A DNA stretch of 57,835 bases from Peribacillus alkalitolerans. GTDB taxonomy: Bacteria; Bacillota; Bacilli; Bacillales; DSM-1321. Location: assembly GCF_010882125.1 (NCBI RefSeq), contig NZ_JAAGVZ010000020.1, positions 1 through 57,835 of the forward strand, written 5' to 3'. Each line of letters begins with the position of its first letter. Position 1 is the first letter of the stretch. Positions 16,867 to 26,562 of this stretch are shown piece by piece. The position numbers were made by a program, and so were the translations under genes. The notes beneath the pieces were generated by a model that worked only from the letters and a program-made list of their open reading frames with translations, was not told where the DNA came from and searched no databases.

Positions 16867-18126
16867 ATGAGTCAATACTATCCAAAGAATGGTAGAGTGA
16901 TTTTGCATGTTGATATGAATAGTTTTTACGCATCTGTGGAAATGTCATATGATTCTAATCTCAGGGGAAAGCCAGTTGCAATCGCTGGAAATACCGAAGA
17001 AAGAAGAGGCATCATCATTACTTGTAGCTACGAAGCAAGAAAACTCGGTATTAAAACTACCATGCCACTTTGGGAGGCGAAAAAACTCTGCCCGAGCCTT
17101 ATTGTCCTTAAGCCGAATTTTGAGCGATATAGAAAGGCTTCAGAGGCTATGTTCCATTTACTCCGTCAATATTCAACATTAGTGGAACCAGTTTCGATAG
17201 ATGAAGGATATGTGGACATAACCCAATCTTCCCATCTTGGTTCACCACTAGATATTGCTAAAAGTATTCAATTCAGACTTAAAGATACAATGGATCTGCC
17301 GTGTAGTATTGGTATTGCTCCGAACAAATTCCTTGCAAAGACTGCATCAGATATGAAAAAACCGATGGGAATCACCATTCTAAGAAAAAGGGATGTTTCA
17401 TCCAAAATTTGGCCATTACCTTGTGTAGAGATGCATGGAGTAGGGAAAAAAACGGCAGAAAAGCTCGCGACAATCGGTATCATAACAATCGGTGATTTGG
17501 CGAAAGCGCAAGACATACAACTGAAAGCCCTGTTGGGGATAAATGGAATTCGTTTGAAAGAAAGAGCAAATGGGGTTGACCAACGTGAAGTAGACCCGGA
17601 ATCTATCTATGATTATAAAAGTATTGGAAATTCAACTACATTACCGAAAGATACGACAAATCAAAAAGAGTTGGAACAAGTAATTAAGCAACTTTCTGAA
17701 AAGGTTGCCTATCGCTTGGCAAAAAAATCATTAGTAGGTTTAAAATTAGGAGTGACGATCCGGTATAAAGATTGGAAGACCATAACTAGAAGCACGACTC
17801 TCTTAAACCCAATCTTTAAAGCTAACGATATCCACATGAAAGGGATTGAAATATTCCGAAAGAACTGGAATGGAGATCCCATTAGGCTACTCGGTGTAAC
17901 GGCTCTGGAAGTGGAAGAAAAAAGCGCTGCGATCAAACAGCTAGATTTGTTTTCTTTTCAAGAAGACGCCAAAGAAGAACCGCTTATATCTGCCCTTGAA
18001 AAACTACAAAGTAAGTACGGAAAAGGGATCATTTCAAAGGGGGCTATAGCACCTAAGGGGAATAATGGAACTTTTATGGGTGCTGAGACCAGCTTTAGCA
18101 AGGACTTCTTCGACAAAGGTCAATGA
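16867..18126 (+). CDS. dinB: DNA polymerase IV (Y family)
   Basis: A 419-residue translesion polymerase. Catalytic acids are seen as Asp16 in HVDMNSFYASVE and Asp112-Glu113 in SIDEGYVD. A helix-hairpin-helix region (GVGKKTAEKLATIGI) and the little-finger domain follow. The C-terminal QLDLFSF is the beta-clamp-binding motif. The gene lies in the position of B. subtilis yqjH. The steric residues and start (ggaaaggaggg then ATG) look normal. Confidence 0.94.
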   Translation: MSQYYPKNGRVILHVDMNSFYASVEMSYDSNLRGKPVAIAGNTEERRGIIITCSYEARKLGIKTTMPLWEAKKLCPSLIVLKPNFERYRKASEAMFHLLRQYSTLVEPVSIDEGYVDITQSSHLGSPLDIAKSIQFRLKDTMDLPCSIGIAPNKFLAKTASDMKKPMGITILRKRDVSSKIWPLPCVEMHGVGKKTAEKLATIGIITIGDLAKAQDIQLKALLGINGIRLKERANGVDQREVDPESIYDYKSIGNSTTLPKDTTNQKELEQVIKQLSEKVAYRLAKKSLVGLKLGVTIRYKDWKTITRSTTLLNPIFKANDIHMKGIEIFRKNWNGDPIRLLGVTALEVEEKSAAIKQLDLFSFQEDAKEEPLISALEKLQSKYGKGIISKGAIAPKGNNGTFMGAETSFSKDFFDKGQ

Positions 18127-18136
18127 AAGCTTTAAC

Positions 18137-18165
18137 TTGCGTGGATTAGGTAAAATTGCTACAGT
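18137..18165 (+). promoter_or_regulatory. Possible gndA promoter
   Basis: TTGCGT and TACAGT are 17 bp apart, 48 bp before the gndA start. The boxes are moderate matches to the vegetative consensus. Confidence 0.4.
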
Positions 18166-18213
18166 AATATGAGTTTAATATCCGTATTTTCAAATCGAAA
18201 GGATGTATAAAAC

Positions 18214-19623
18214 ATGTCAAAACAACAAATCGGTGTGGTTGGTCTTGCAGTAATGGGGAAAAACCTTGCCTTTAATATTGAAAGCAGAGGGTATTCTATT
18301 TCTGTTTATAACCGTTCAAAGGAAAAAACAGATGAAATGATGCAAGAGGCAAAGGGTAAGAATGTTAAGCCTACCTATACAGTGGAAGAGTTTGTACAAT
18401 CTCTAGAAACACCCAGGAAAATTCTATTAATGGTCAAAGCTGGCGCGGCTACCGATGCGACAATCGAAGCATTAAAACCGCATCTTGATAAAGGCGACAT
18501 CTTAATTGATGGTGGGAATACATATTTTGTAGATACACAAAGAAGAAATAAAGAACTAAGCGAATTAGAGATTAATTTTATCGGTACAGGAGTATCCGGT
18601 GGAGAAGAAGGAGCTTTAAAAGGGCCTTCAATCATGCCAGGCGGTCAAAAAGAAGCTTATGAACTTGTGGCTCCTATTTTTAAAGAAATTTCGGCAAAAG
18701 TAGATGGAGATGCATGTACTACATACATTGGCCCAGATGGAGCAGGTCATTATGTGAAAATGGTGCATAACGGAATTGAGTACGGGGATATGCAACTAAT
18801 CTCTGAATCCTATTTCCTTTTAAAAAATATCCTTGGTTTATCTGCAGAAGAACTTCATAAGGTATTCGCAGATTGGAATAAAGGAGAACTTGATAGCTAT
18901 TTGATCGAAATCACTGCAGATATCTTCAAGAAATATGATGATGAAACAGGCAAACCAATGGTAGATGTAATATTAGATAAAGCTGGTCAGAAGGGAACAG
19001 GGAAATGGACAAGCCAAAGTGCATTGGATCTAGGCGTTCCACTTCCAATTATCACAGAGTCCGTATTTGCACGTTTTATTTCTGCGATGAAAGAAGAGCG
19101 TGTTGCTGCGAGTAAACTACTGAATGGACCTGTGAATGAAGAGTATAAAGGCGATAAGGAAGCTTTGATTGAAGCGATTCGCAAAGCACTATACATGAGT
19201 AAAATCGTTTCATATGCCCAAGGATTCGCACAAATGAGAGCAGCTTCTGAAGAATACGGCTGGGATTTAAAATATGGTGAAATCGCGATGATTTTCCGTG
19301 GAGGCTGTATCATTCGAGCGCAATTCCTACAAAAAATTAAAGAAGCATATGATTCTAACCCAGAATTGAAGAACCTACTATTAGATCCTTACTTCAAGGA
19401 AATAGTAGAAAGCTACCAAAAAGCACTTCGTGAAGTAATTTCCTTAGCTGTTATGAATGGTATTCCTGTTCCTTGTTTCTCATCAGCGCTGGCATACTAT
19501 GATAGCTATCGTACTGAAACATTGCCAGCTAACCTTCTTCAAGCACAAAGGGATTATTTTGGAGCTCACACGTATGAGCGTGTAGACAAACCAGGTGTGT
19601 TCCATACAGAATGGATGAAATAA
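18214..19623 (+). CDS. gndA: 6-Phosphogluconate dehydrogenase, decarboxylating
   Basis: A 469-residue enzyme converting 6-phosphogluconate to ribulose 5-phosphate, CO2 and NADPH. The Rossmann start [20 protein letters not shown], the substrate loop [21 protein letters not shown], and [13 protein letters not shown] with the catalytic Lys are all present. The tail HTEW fits the family. Length is standard. Its pathway partner zwf lies 1 kb away on the other strand. Confidence 0.96.
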   Translation: MSKQQIGVVGLAVMGKNLAFNIESRGYSISVYNRSKEKTDEMMQEAKGKNVKPTYTVEEFVQSLETPRKILLMVKAGAATDATIEALKPHLDKGDILIDGGNTYFVDTQRRNKELSELEINFIGTGVSGGEEGALKGPSIMPGGQKEAYELVAPIFKEISAKVDGDACTTYIGPDGAGHYVKMVHNGIEYGDMQLISESYFLLKNILGLSAEELHKVFADWNKGELDSYLIEITADIFKKYDDETGKPMVDVILDKAGQKGTGKWTSQSALDLGVPLPIITESVFARFISAMKEERVAASKLLNGPVNEEYKGDKEALIEAIRKALYMSKIVSYAQGFAQMRAASEEYGWDLKYGEIAMIFRGGCIIRAQFLQKIKEAYDSNPELKNLLLDPYFKEIVESYQKALREVISLAVMNGIPVPCFSSALAYYDSYRTETLPANLLQAQRDYFGAHTYERVDKPGVFHTEWMK

Positions 19624-19633
19624 TTTAAAAATG

Positions 19634-19664
19634 CACCGGGGAATTTCTCCGGTGTTCTTTTTTT
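19634..19664 (+). terminator. Intrinsic terminator of gndA
   Basis: caccgg and its complement ccggtg form a GC-rich stem around gaatttct, followed by a long T run. Confidence 0.88.
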
Positions 19665-19827
19665 AAGCAAAAAATACAAAAGTCCTATTACCAAGTTCAT
19701 GAATTTGATGAAATTTAGACATAAAAGATAGTGACCATGACTCTTTTTACCATACTCCCTAACGTTTAAACTAAGCTTATTAGGGGAAATTACTCTCACA
19801 AAGGCATTAGACGGAAGGTGAAGGTTC

Positions 19828-19971
19828 ATGACTACAATCCTATGGATTACTATCATTGTTCTTGTTGTCCTGGCCATTGTCGAAACTGCTGCTAACTACT
19901 GGCTAAAAGCATTTACTGCAGATGAGGTATTATTGGATTCGCGTGTTATTAATGAAGAGGATGTCTCTTGA
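19828..19971 (+). CDS. Small single-pass membrane protein
   Basis: A 47-residue frame starting MTTILWITIIVLVV with one hydrophobic helix (residues 4-20) and an acidic tail ending EEDVS. A ggaaggtgaagg ribosome site precedes the ATG and a strong terminator follows five bases after the stop. I do not recognise a family. The helix, the spacing and the terminator argue for a real gene. Confidence 0.6.
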   Translation: MTTILWITIIVLVVLAIVETAANYWLKAFTADEVLLDSRVINEEDVS

Positions 19972-19975
19972 ATAG

Positions 19976-20027
19976 AAAAAAGGATGGTTGTTATCCATGT
20001 AAATGGACCACTACCATCCTTTTTTTA
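19976..20027 (+). terminator. Convergent bidirectional terminator
   Basis: aaaaaaggatggt pairs with accatcctttttt around a loop with its own minor stem. It serves both the 47-residue gene and the cyclase-family gene converging from the minus strand. Confidence 0.85.
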
Positions 20028-20030
20028 CTT

Positions 20031-20645
20031 TCAGATACCTTCTATCAAAACAATTCTTGCAGGAGCTGCGTCAACATCTTGTAGTTTTAGTGGTAAAGCG
20101 GCCATAAAGTATTCACCTTCTGGCACTTCCTTTAATTGCAAGCCTTCCATAATAATGATGTCTTGTCCCATTAAAGCACGATGAGTAGGATGACCTTCTT
20201 GGGCTCGCTCAATGCCTAAAGCATCGATTCCGACTCCTTCGATACCCTGTTCTACTAAGAACTCTGCTGCATCATGAGCTACAAAGATAAATTCAAAATT
20301 GAATTCGGTATCAAACGAATTTTTTGTTTTGAACAAAATAAAATCGCCTTTATTGATACCTTTGTCTTGAATATCTTCCTTTGTGATTCTATCAGATACC
20401 CCTTTTAAATCGATAACCTTTGCATGTCTTACTAAACGTTCAATGGAGAGACTCTCAATGGTGCTACCCTCATTCATCATGTGTAAAGGAGCATCAACGT
20501 GAGTCCCAGTGTGGACATCTATGGAGATGCGTGATTCAGTTACATGAGCGTTAGTGACAGTCGAAATCTCTGGTTGTTTTTCTGGTTTATTTTTATATAC
20601 AGGCATTCCTTTAAAGATGGGAGCCGTTACATCATATATCTTCAT
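20031..20645 (-). CDS. Cyclase-family metal hydrolase (kynurenine formamidase-like)
   Basis: A 204-residue protein of the cyclase/KynB family. The metal-binding motif HTGTHVDAPLH is seen near residues 45-55, and HDAAEFLVEQGIEGVGIDALGIE holds the second conserved part. Members hydrolyse formylkynurenine or other ring or amide substrates, and the substrate here is not deducible. It starts at ATG behind taggagggc, 15 bp downstream of zwf, so it is likely in the zwf transcript. Confidence 0.82.
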   Translation of the reverse strand: MKIYDVTAPIFKGMPVYKNKPEKQPEISTVTNAHVTESRISIDVHTGTHVDAPLHMMNEGSTIESLSIERLVRHAKVIDLKGVSDRITKEDIQDKGINKGDFILFKTKNSFDTEFNFEFIFVAHDAAEFLVEQGIEGVGIDALGIERAQEGHPTHRALMGQDIIIMEGLQLKEVPEGEYFMAALPLKLQDVDAAPARIVLIEGI

Positions 20646-20660
20646 ATATGCCCTCCTAAT

Positions 20661-22163
20661 TTAGCAATTATCTACGTCAAACTCTTCAATTGGCCACCAT
20701 GTATGACCATCCTTTTGTAATAAATCATCTGAACTTTGGGGACCCATCGATCCAGAAGCATAATTAGGGAATGACTCTTCTTTTGCGTTTTCCCATGCTT
20801 CAGAAATGGTATCTACAAACTTCCATGACAATGCCACTTCATCCCAGTGAGTAAAGTTGGTTGCGTCGCCACGCATGCTATCATATAATAGCTTTTCATA
20901 TGCTTCTGGTGTGTTCATCCGATCCACACTTTTATTAGCAAAGTTCAACCTAACTGGTGTTGTAGTCATGCTTTGACCTGATTTTTTGGCATTCAAGTGA
21001 AGAGTGACACCTTCTTCAGGCTGAATATGGATGACCAGTAAATTCGGATTCAATGTTTCCTTTGTATTGTAATAAAGGTTCATTGGAATATCTTTAAATT
21101 GGACAACTATTTTCGTGGACTTCGCAGCCATTCTTTTTCCCGTACGAATATAGAATGGTACGCCTGCCCAACGGAAATTATCAATCATAAGCTTTCCAGC
21201 AACATAGGTCTCAGTGTTGGAATCAGGAGAAACCATTTGCTCATTAGGATAAGCAGGAACTTCCACCCCATCAACTATGCCGCTATCATACTGTCCACGT
21301 ACAAAATAATCTTTCACATCCTCTACATTCATAGAACGGAATGATCGCAGTACTCGGACTTTTTCGCTTCGAATCTCTTCAGTGTTTAGTCTAATTGGAG
21401 GCTCCATTGCTAAAAGTGCGACCATTTGTAACATATGGTTTTGTACCATGTCACGCAGAGCTCCACTTTTTTCATAATAGCGACCGCGTTCTTCCACTCC
21501 GAGTGTTTCACTCGAAGTAACCTGGATATTGGATATGTAGCGATTATTCCATAACGGCTCAAACAATGCATTGGCAAATCGAATTACTTCAATATTTTGT
21601 ACCATTTCTTTTCCAAGATAATGGTCAATACGGTAAATCTCATCTTCAGCAAAAGCGGTACGAATCCTGCGGTTCAATTCTTGGGCAGATTCGAAACTAT
21701 GTCCAAAAGGTTTTTCAATTACAAGGCGTTTAAAGCCGTCTGTATCGGTCAAGCCTTCTGATTTTAAACTTTCTGCTATTGTGCCAAAAAATTCTGGTGC
21801 CATAGCCATGTAGAATAATCTATTGCCTTCTAAGTTGTATGTAGAATCAAGCCCTTCAGCCAATGATTTAAGTTCACGGTATGAAGCAGCGTCAGTTACA
21901 TCATGTGAATGGTAGTAGAAATGGGAGATGAATTCATCAATCTCAACATTCTCGCCGATATAAGTCAGGATTGATTCTTTAACGGATCTTTGGAAGTCTT
22001 CGTTACTAAGTTGTCGTCTAGCAACTCCTACAACAGCAAAACGCTCAGTGATTTTCCCTTTTTTGTAGAGTCGGTATAATGAAGGGTAGAGCTTTCGGTT
22101 CGCTAAATCACCGGTTGCTCCGAATAGCATGATTAATGCAGATGGTCTTTGTTTGTTACTCAC
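20661..22163 (-). CDS. zwf: Glucose-6-phosphate dehydrogenase
   Basis: A 500-residue enzyme that makes 6-phosphogluconolactone and NADPH. The nucleotide motif GATGDLANRKLYPSL is at the start and the active-site RIDHYLGKEMVQN near residue 185. I start at GTG 22163 (MSNKQRPSALIM), because upstream codons have no conserved sequence and gtgagg lies about a dozen bases ahead. The frame stays open 99 bases further, but this is likely leader. Together with gndA it forms the oxidative pentose phosphate branch. Confidence 0.95.
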   Translation of the reverse strand: MSNKQRPSALIMLFGATGDLANRKLYPSLYRLYKKGKITERFAVVGVARRQLSNEDFQRSVKESILTYIGENVEIDEFISHFYYHSHDVTDAASYRELKSLAEGLDSTYNLEGNRLFYMAMAPEFFGTIAESLKSEGLTDTDGFKRLVIEKPFGHSFESAQELNRRIRTAFAEDEIYRIDHYLGKEMVQNIEVIRFANALFEPLWNNRYISNIQVTSSETLGVEERGRYYEKSGALRDMVQNHMLQMVALLAMEPPIRLNTEEIRSEKVRVLRSFRSMNVEDVKDYFVRGQYDSGIVDGVEVPAYPNEQMVSPDSNTETYVAGKLMIDNFRWAGVPFYIRTGKRMAAKSTKIVVQFKDIPMNLYYNTKETLNPNLLVIHIQPEEGVTLHLNAKKSGQSMTTTPVRLNFANKSVDRMNTPEAYEKLLYDSMRGDATNFTHWDEVALSWKFVDTISEAWENAKEESFPNYASGSMGPQSSDDLLQKDGHTWWPIEEFDVDNC

Positions 22164-22233
22164 GTTATGGAACCTCACTTTTCTATTTAAACTCGAATAA
22201 TTACAAATTAAAAATACCCCATACAAATATATA

Positions 22234-22262
22234 ATTTTAAAGATTAAGTCACAGTAAATCAA
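22234..22262 (-). promoter_or_regulatory. zwf promoter
   Basis: On the minus strand, TTGATT (22257-22262) and TAAAAT (22234-22239) are spaced 17 bp, about 70 bases before the GTG start. This supports the shorter zwf start. Confidence 0.6.
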
Positions 22263-22360
22263 TCATTATGACACACTATATCCTAAACTTTTGTATATAA
22301 TGTCGAAAAATGCTTTTTCTAAAGAACTATTTTAAAGAACATTGTGGCTTTGGTAATATG

Positions 22361-22381
22361 TTGATTGGAGCGGAAATCATC
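22361..22381 (+). repeat. Minimal bcr remnant
   Basis: The 21 bases are the two outer edges of the bcr core (ttgattggag and cggaaatcat) joined with the whole middle removed. It is the shortest of the graded copies in this window. The rest of the space between zwf and rnz shows no other feature. Confidence 0.55.
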
Positions 22382-22600
22382 AGGATAGGTAAACATTCCT
22401 GAATAATATAAAAGGCTAATAATAGAAAATGGGTAAATGAAGGTAAAAAACTGGAACTCGATTTTGGTAGTTTCTCCATTTTTATATAGGATATTACTTT
22501 TCAATAAGATAGTATCAGTAATGCTTTTAAGACAGTGTTGAAACATTAATAAGTTTAAGGTTATTCTTAAGGATAGTCATGAACAGTTGGAGTGATTTGT

Positions 22601-23515
22601 TTGGATATCGTATTTCTTGGGACAGGGGCAGGTGTTCCAGCGAAAAAAAGAAATGTTTCTTCTCTTGCTCTTCAATTATTAGAGGAGCGTAGGGCAGTAT
22701 GGTTGTTTGATTGTGGGGAAGCGACTCAGCACCAAATTCTACATACTTCCGTTAAGCCTAGAAGAATTGAAAAGATTTTTATCACTCACCTACATGGTGA
22801 CCATATATTTGGATTGCCAGGTTTATTAGGAAGTCGATCTTTTCAAGGTGGAACTGAACCACTCGTTATCCACGGGCCGAAGGGAATTGCGGATTTTGTA
22901 TGGACCTCTTTAAAGGTAAGTGGTACACATCTTAAATATGCATTATCAATTGTTGAAAACGAAGAGGGAGTCATCTTTGAGGATGATTTATTTAAAGTGG
23001 AAACCAAACTTCTGGAACACGGTTTGCCATCATGGGGTTACCGCGTCATCGAGAAGGATCGACCTGGGGAATTAAAGGCGAATGATCTCATGTCACTTGG
23101 AATCAGACCAGGACCCATTTTCAAAAATCTTAAAAATGGAGAAACGGTTATTTTAGAGGATGGAAGGACCATTGATGGAACGGAATTTCTGAATCCACCG
23201 AAAAAGGGCAAAATAGTAACAATATTGGGAGATTCGAGATATTGTCGCGCAAGCGTTGAGTTATCCTTGGATGCCGATGTATTAGTACATGAAGCAACTT
23301 TTGCTAAAGTGGAAGAAGAGATGGCATATTCTTATTACCATTCGACTACTTCCCAGGCTGCTAGTGTCGCAAAAGAAGCCAATGTCAGCAAGCTTATATT
23401 AAACCACATTAGTAGTAGGTATGTTGGAAAAGACGTAGAAACACTCCTTGCAGAAGCTAAGGAAACCTTTGATGATGTCATAGTTGCTGAAGATTTGCTG
23501 AAGATTGAATTATAA
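22601..23515 (+). CDS. rnz: Ribonuclease Z
   Basis: A 304-residue metallo-beta-lactamase-fold enzyme that trims tRNA 3' ends. The zinc motif HLHGDH (His63, His65, Asp67, His68) and the C-terminal LNHISSRY with its metal His are present. The start is TTG 22601, eight bases after ggag; this gives [15 protein letters not shown], aligned with known RNase Z starts. The GTG nine bases earlier overlaps that ribosome site. Confidence 0.95.
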   Translation: MDIVFLGTGAGVPAKKRNVSSLALQLLEERRAVWLFDCGEATQHQILHTSVKPRRIEKIFITHLHGDHIFGLPGLLGSRSFQGGTEPLVIHGPKGIADFVWTSLKVSGTHLKYALSIVENEEGVIFEDDLFKVETKLLEHGLPSWGYRVIEKDRPGELKANDLMSLGIRPGPIFKNLKNGETVILEDGRTIDGTEFLNPPKKGKIVTILGDSRYCRASVELSLDADVLVHEATFAKVEEEMAYSYYHSTTSQAASVAKEANVSKLILNHISSRYVGKDVETLLAEAKETFDDVIVAEDLLKIEL

Positions 23516-23527
23516 AAATTAGAAAGG

Positions 23528-23567
23528 GTGCTTTGGTAAGAAATAAACTTACTTGAGCATTTTTTTG
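23528..23567 (+). terminator. Intrinsic terminator of rnz
   Basis: tgctttggtaag pairs with cttacttgagca around aaataaa, then a T run. Confidence 0.75.
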
Positions 23568-23650
23568 TTGTTTAAAAACTTTTTCACTTGAATTGCTGTA
23601 TAATATTACCAAGAACGATTCTGTTTTTCAAAAAATAGAGGTGATGATGA

Positions 23651-24085
23651 ATGGTGTTCAAAGTCAAAAAAAATCCTATTTTCGTGGTGTTAACCATTTT
23701 TTTATTATTTCTACCTGCCTTAATTATTAAGGATGGTGGTTTGGTTTCTATCCCAGTAACGATTATCCCGTTTGCATTAGGATTGTTTCTTACCTATGCA
23801 TTATTCCAATCTTATTTAATAATTGAAAACCAGGATCTTGTAATTGTATATGGCCTGATAAAAAAAAGAATTCCAATCCGGGATATTAAAAGACTTTCAT
23901 ATACGTATAATCCTATTTCAGCACCTGCTTGGACATTTAAGAGATTGAATATTGAACAAAGCATACAGCAACTGTCTAGTGGGAATGTATTTTTATCTTA
24001 TAATCTTGTTTCAGCACCAAAGAATGATCAATCATTTTTTCTTGAGATAAAGAAGAAGAATCCATCCGTAATATTACCAAATTAA
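23651..24085 (+). CDS. PH-domain membrane protein
   Basis: A 144-residue protein with two N-terminal hydrophobic segments (about residues 10-28 and 33-52) and a C-terminal region that looks like a bacterial PH domain (LIIENQDLVIVYGLIKKRIPIRDI, with a later FLEI strand). The family includes small Bacillus membrane proteins such as SunI relatives. No catalytic residues are visible and its function is unknown. Confidence 0.7.
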   Translation: MVFKVKKNPIFVVLTIFLLFLPALIIKDGGLVSIPVTIIPFALGLFLTYALFQSYLIIENQDLVIVYGLIKKRIPIRDIKRLSYTYNPISAPAWTFKRLNIEQSIQQLSSGNVFLSYNLVSAPKNDQSFFLEIKKKNPSVILPN

Positions 24086-24101
24086 TTTATGAAGTATAAA
24101 A

Positions 24102-24130
24102 AATGAGGGTGACGATTAGTCACCCTCATT
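24102..24130 (+). terminator. Convergent bidirectional terminator
   Basis: aatgagggtgac pairs perfectly with gtcaccctcatt. A-rich and T-rich flanks allow it to end both the PH-domain gene and namA. Confidence 0.85.
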
Positions 24131-24141
24131 TCGTTTATTTC

Positions 24142-25158
24142 TTACCAACCACGAATATATGGGGTTGGCGCTTGAATGTCTACACCTAACTCGTTGGCTG
24201 CAGTTCTTGGCCAATATGGATCACGTAACAATTCACGAGCTATGAAGATCAGGTCTGCTCGATTGTTTTGAAGGATTTCTTCCGCCTGAATTCCAGTCGT
24301 AATCAATCCTACTGCACCTGTTGGAATATCAGCTCCATGTTTTATGGTTTCGCTAAAAGGAACTTGGTACCCTGGATAAGCATGAATAGGGGCTGGAACA
24401 ACTGCCCCAGAGCTTATATCAATCAAATCGACACCATCTTCTTTCATCCATTTGGTGATTTCAATATAATCTTCTGGAGTCATTCCTTTTTCATGATAGT
24501 CGTTTGCTGAAATCCTTACAAATAAAGGTCCATCCCATACTTCTTTTACCGCAGTGATGATTTCTTTTAAGAATCGATAACGATTAACTGAAATTCCACC
24601 ATATTCATCATTTCGAGTATTGGATAATGGGGAAAGGAATTCGTTGATCAGATAACCGTGTGCTCCATGGATCTCGATAACATCAAAGCCTGCATGCTTC
24701 GCGCGTGTTGCCCCTTCCTTAAAGGCTTGAACCGTTGAGACTATTTCTTCAATAGTCATTTCTACGGGAACTTTGCTTTTCTCATTAAATGCAATGGCTG
24801 AAGGTGCAATAATCGTACCTTCGACTGTTGCTTTTCTTCCCGCATGTGCAAGCTGAATACCTGTTTTCGCCCCTTGTTCTTTCATTAATGATACTAGCTC
24901 TTTAAGTCCATCAATGTGTTGATCATCCCAGATTCCTAAATCGTGATCTGAAATTCTACCTTGAGGAGTAACGGCTGTTGCTTCAAGAATTATTAGTCCA
25001 ACTCCTCCGACCGCTCGGGAAGTATAATGTGTTCTATGCCAATTTTGAACTTTCCCATCACTTTCATGGCTCGAATACATACACATCGGTGACATGACTA
25101 TACGATTTTTAAAGGTTACATCTTTCACTGTAAATGGTGAAAACAGCTTTCTCTCCAT
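24142..25158 (-). CDS. namA: NADPH dehydrogenase NamA (old yellow enzyme family)
   Basis: A 338-residue flavoenzyme reducing activated C=C bonds and some nitro compounds with NADPH. The YqjM signature Cys26 and Tyr28 in MSPMCMYSS is exact, and the substrate-binding His pair lies in [10 protein letters not shown] use ATG 25158, eight bases after aaggag, giving the same length as B. subtilis YqjM; three codons upstream would start at GTG. Cytoplasmic. Monocistronic. Confidence 0.95.
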   Translation of the reverse strand: MERKLFSPFTVKDVTFKNRIVMSPMCMYSSHESDGKVQNWHRTHYTSRAVGGVGLIILEATAVTPQGRISDHDLGIWDDQHIDGLKELVSLMKEQGAKTGIQLAHAGRKATVEGTIIAPSAIAFNEKSKVPVEMTIEEIVSTVQAFKEGATRAKHAGFDVIEIHGAHGYLINEFLSPLSNTRNDEYGGISVNRYRFLKEIITAVKEVWDGPLFVRISANDYHEKGMTPEDYIEITKWMKEDGVDLIDISSGAVVPAPIHAYPGYQVPFSETIKHGADIPTGAVGLITTGIQAEEILQNNRADLIFIARELLRDPYWPRTAANELGVDIQAPTPYIRGW

Positions 25159-25238
25159 TTTTCTCACTCCTTGACTTTTCCTTTTATACCCAAGTCAAGT
25201 ATATCAATTCTTGTTTAGTGTTCCAAAAATTTAGCCTG

Positions 25239-26084
25239 TTAAAGTGGCATTGATTTTGATTGGATTTCTAGGCTAAGCTGCTCTCCCAATCTCCTGGATT
25301 GTTTTGTTGCTTCTTTAATGCAATGTATGAAAGCTTGCTGTACACCATGTGAAGTGAGAATATTAATGCCAGCTTCTGTAGTTCCACCTGGGCTTGTGAC
25401 TTCTTTTCGAAGTATAAAAGGATCTTTATCTGAAAGACTTAACATCTCAGCTGCCCCCAATAAAGTCTGGACTATCAATCGTTTGGCAGTTTCTTTTTCA
25501 AGACCTGTTTCCATCGCTGACTGCTCCATAGCTTCAACCAAGTAATATATATAGGCAGGACCGCTTCCTGATAGTCCTGTGACAGCATCTAATTGTTCTT
25601 CTGTAACAGTGGTTACAATACCAACGGTTTCAAGTAATTTGGAGGCTAGTAACGATTGTTCAGGTGTAACGTATTTATTTTTGCTCATCGCTGTAGCGGA
25701 GCGACCAACAGCAGCAGAAGTGTTAGGCATTGTACGAATAATCGCAATTTCATTGCCAAGGATTTGTTCCAAACTATCAATTGATACACCTGCTGCAACT
25801 GAAATGAGAAGTGTGTCTTTTTTATAATGTTTTTTTACTGTCGAAAGAGCAGTATACACATCCTTTGGCTTGACAGCTAGGATAATGATTTCAGCATCCT
25901 TCATGAGTTCCTCAACTTTTTCTGTTGTTTGGATATCATATCTATTTCGTAAAAAATTCAGTCTTTCTTTATCACTTTTATTCATCACACAAATGTCTGG
26001 GGGAAGAATCACACCTCTTGATATGATACCTGAAATAATTGCTTCAGCCATGGAACCTCCGCCTATAAAAGCAAGCTTGCTCAT
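25239..26084 (-). CDS. proI: Pyrroline-5-carboxylate reductase
   Basis: A 281-residue enzyme catalysing the last step of proline synthesis with NAD(P)H. The nucleotide-binding GGGSMAEAIISG is at the start and the family motif in LSGSGPAYIYYLVEAM plus VTSPGGTTEAGI is near the end. An aaggagg site precedes the ATG. It lies under a T-box riboswitch with a proline specifier, so it is expressed when tRNA-Pro is uncharged. The place matches B. subtilis proI. Confidence 0.95.
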   Translation of the reverse strand: MSKLAFIGGGSMAEAIISGIISRGVILPPDICVMNKSDKERLNFLRNRYDIQTTEKVEELMKDAEIIILAVKPKDVYTALSTVKKHYKKDTLLISVAAGVSIDSLEQILGNEIAIIRTMPNTSAAVGRSATAMSKNKYVTPEQSLLASKLLETVGIVTTVTEEQLDAVTGLSGSGPAYIYYLVEAMEQSAMETGLEKETAKRLIVQTLLGAAEMLSLSDKDPFILRKEVTSPGGTTEAGINILTSHGVQQAFIHCIKEATKQSRRLGEQLSLEIQSKSMPL

Positions 26085-26116
26085 GGAAAGACCTCCTTTT
26101 TCGTTTTTAGTTTTTT

Positions 26117-26370
26117 AATAAAAAAAGACCCATCATCCTTGTTAAAAAGGACGAAAGGTCTTTGCTTCCGTGGTACCACCTTCATTCGTTGCTCAAAAAA
26201 ATGCAACGCTGCTCGAATCCATTAACGCTGGAGTTACGGTTAGGTTTTCCTAACGGCTCATAAGGTAGGTTCGATAAAATAGTGGACTATGAAACCTTTC
26301 AGCCGGTGGGTCTCACTCTCTTTTGCCATATTTTATCTACTGGTCTTAATCATTGCCCTGTTTTAAGTTA
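26117..26370 (-). ncRNA. Proline T-box riboswitch of proI
   Basis: On the minus strand the leader holds an AGTA loop-E element, a stem gataaaata/tattttatc, the specifier loop GAACCTA with codon CCT (proline) at 26267-26269, a small stem (ccgttagg/cctaac), the T-box sequence aaggtggtaccacgg at about 26168-26182, and a terminator (aaagacc...gggtctttt, 26121-26163). The order and the proline codon agree with the gene it precedes. Uncharged tRNA-Pro should favour the antiterminator. Confidence 0.95.
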
Positions 26371-26376
26371 TTTGTG

Positions 26377-26406
26377 ATTATGATGGATGGACAAGCTGCT
26401 TGTCAA
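26377..26406 (-). promoter_or_regulatory. Promoter of the proI T-box transcript
   Basis: A perfect TTGACA (26401-26406) and CATAAT (26377-26382) are 18 bp apart on the minus strand, just upstream of the T-box leader. Confidence 0.75.
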
Positions 26407-26562
26407 CATGTTTTTTTACTAATTCAAAATAAATTATTCGAAAATAATGACAATTGTGATAAGAAAAGGTAAACTTAATTCAATTATACGTTTCATTATA
26501 AATAATTATTCAAGAATCTTTTTTTAAAATAAAATTATTCCAATAAGAATCAGGTGATAAAA

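Noticed and set aside
22164-22262. N-terminal extension of zwf
   Set aside because: It overlaps the likely promoter and encodes no conserved residues.
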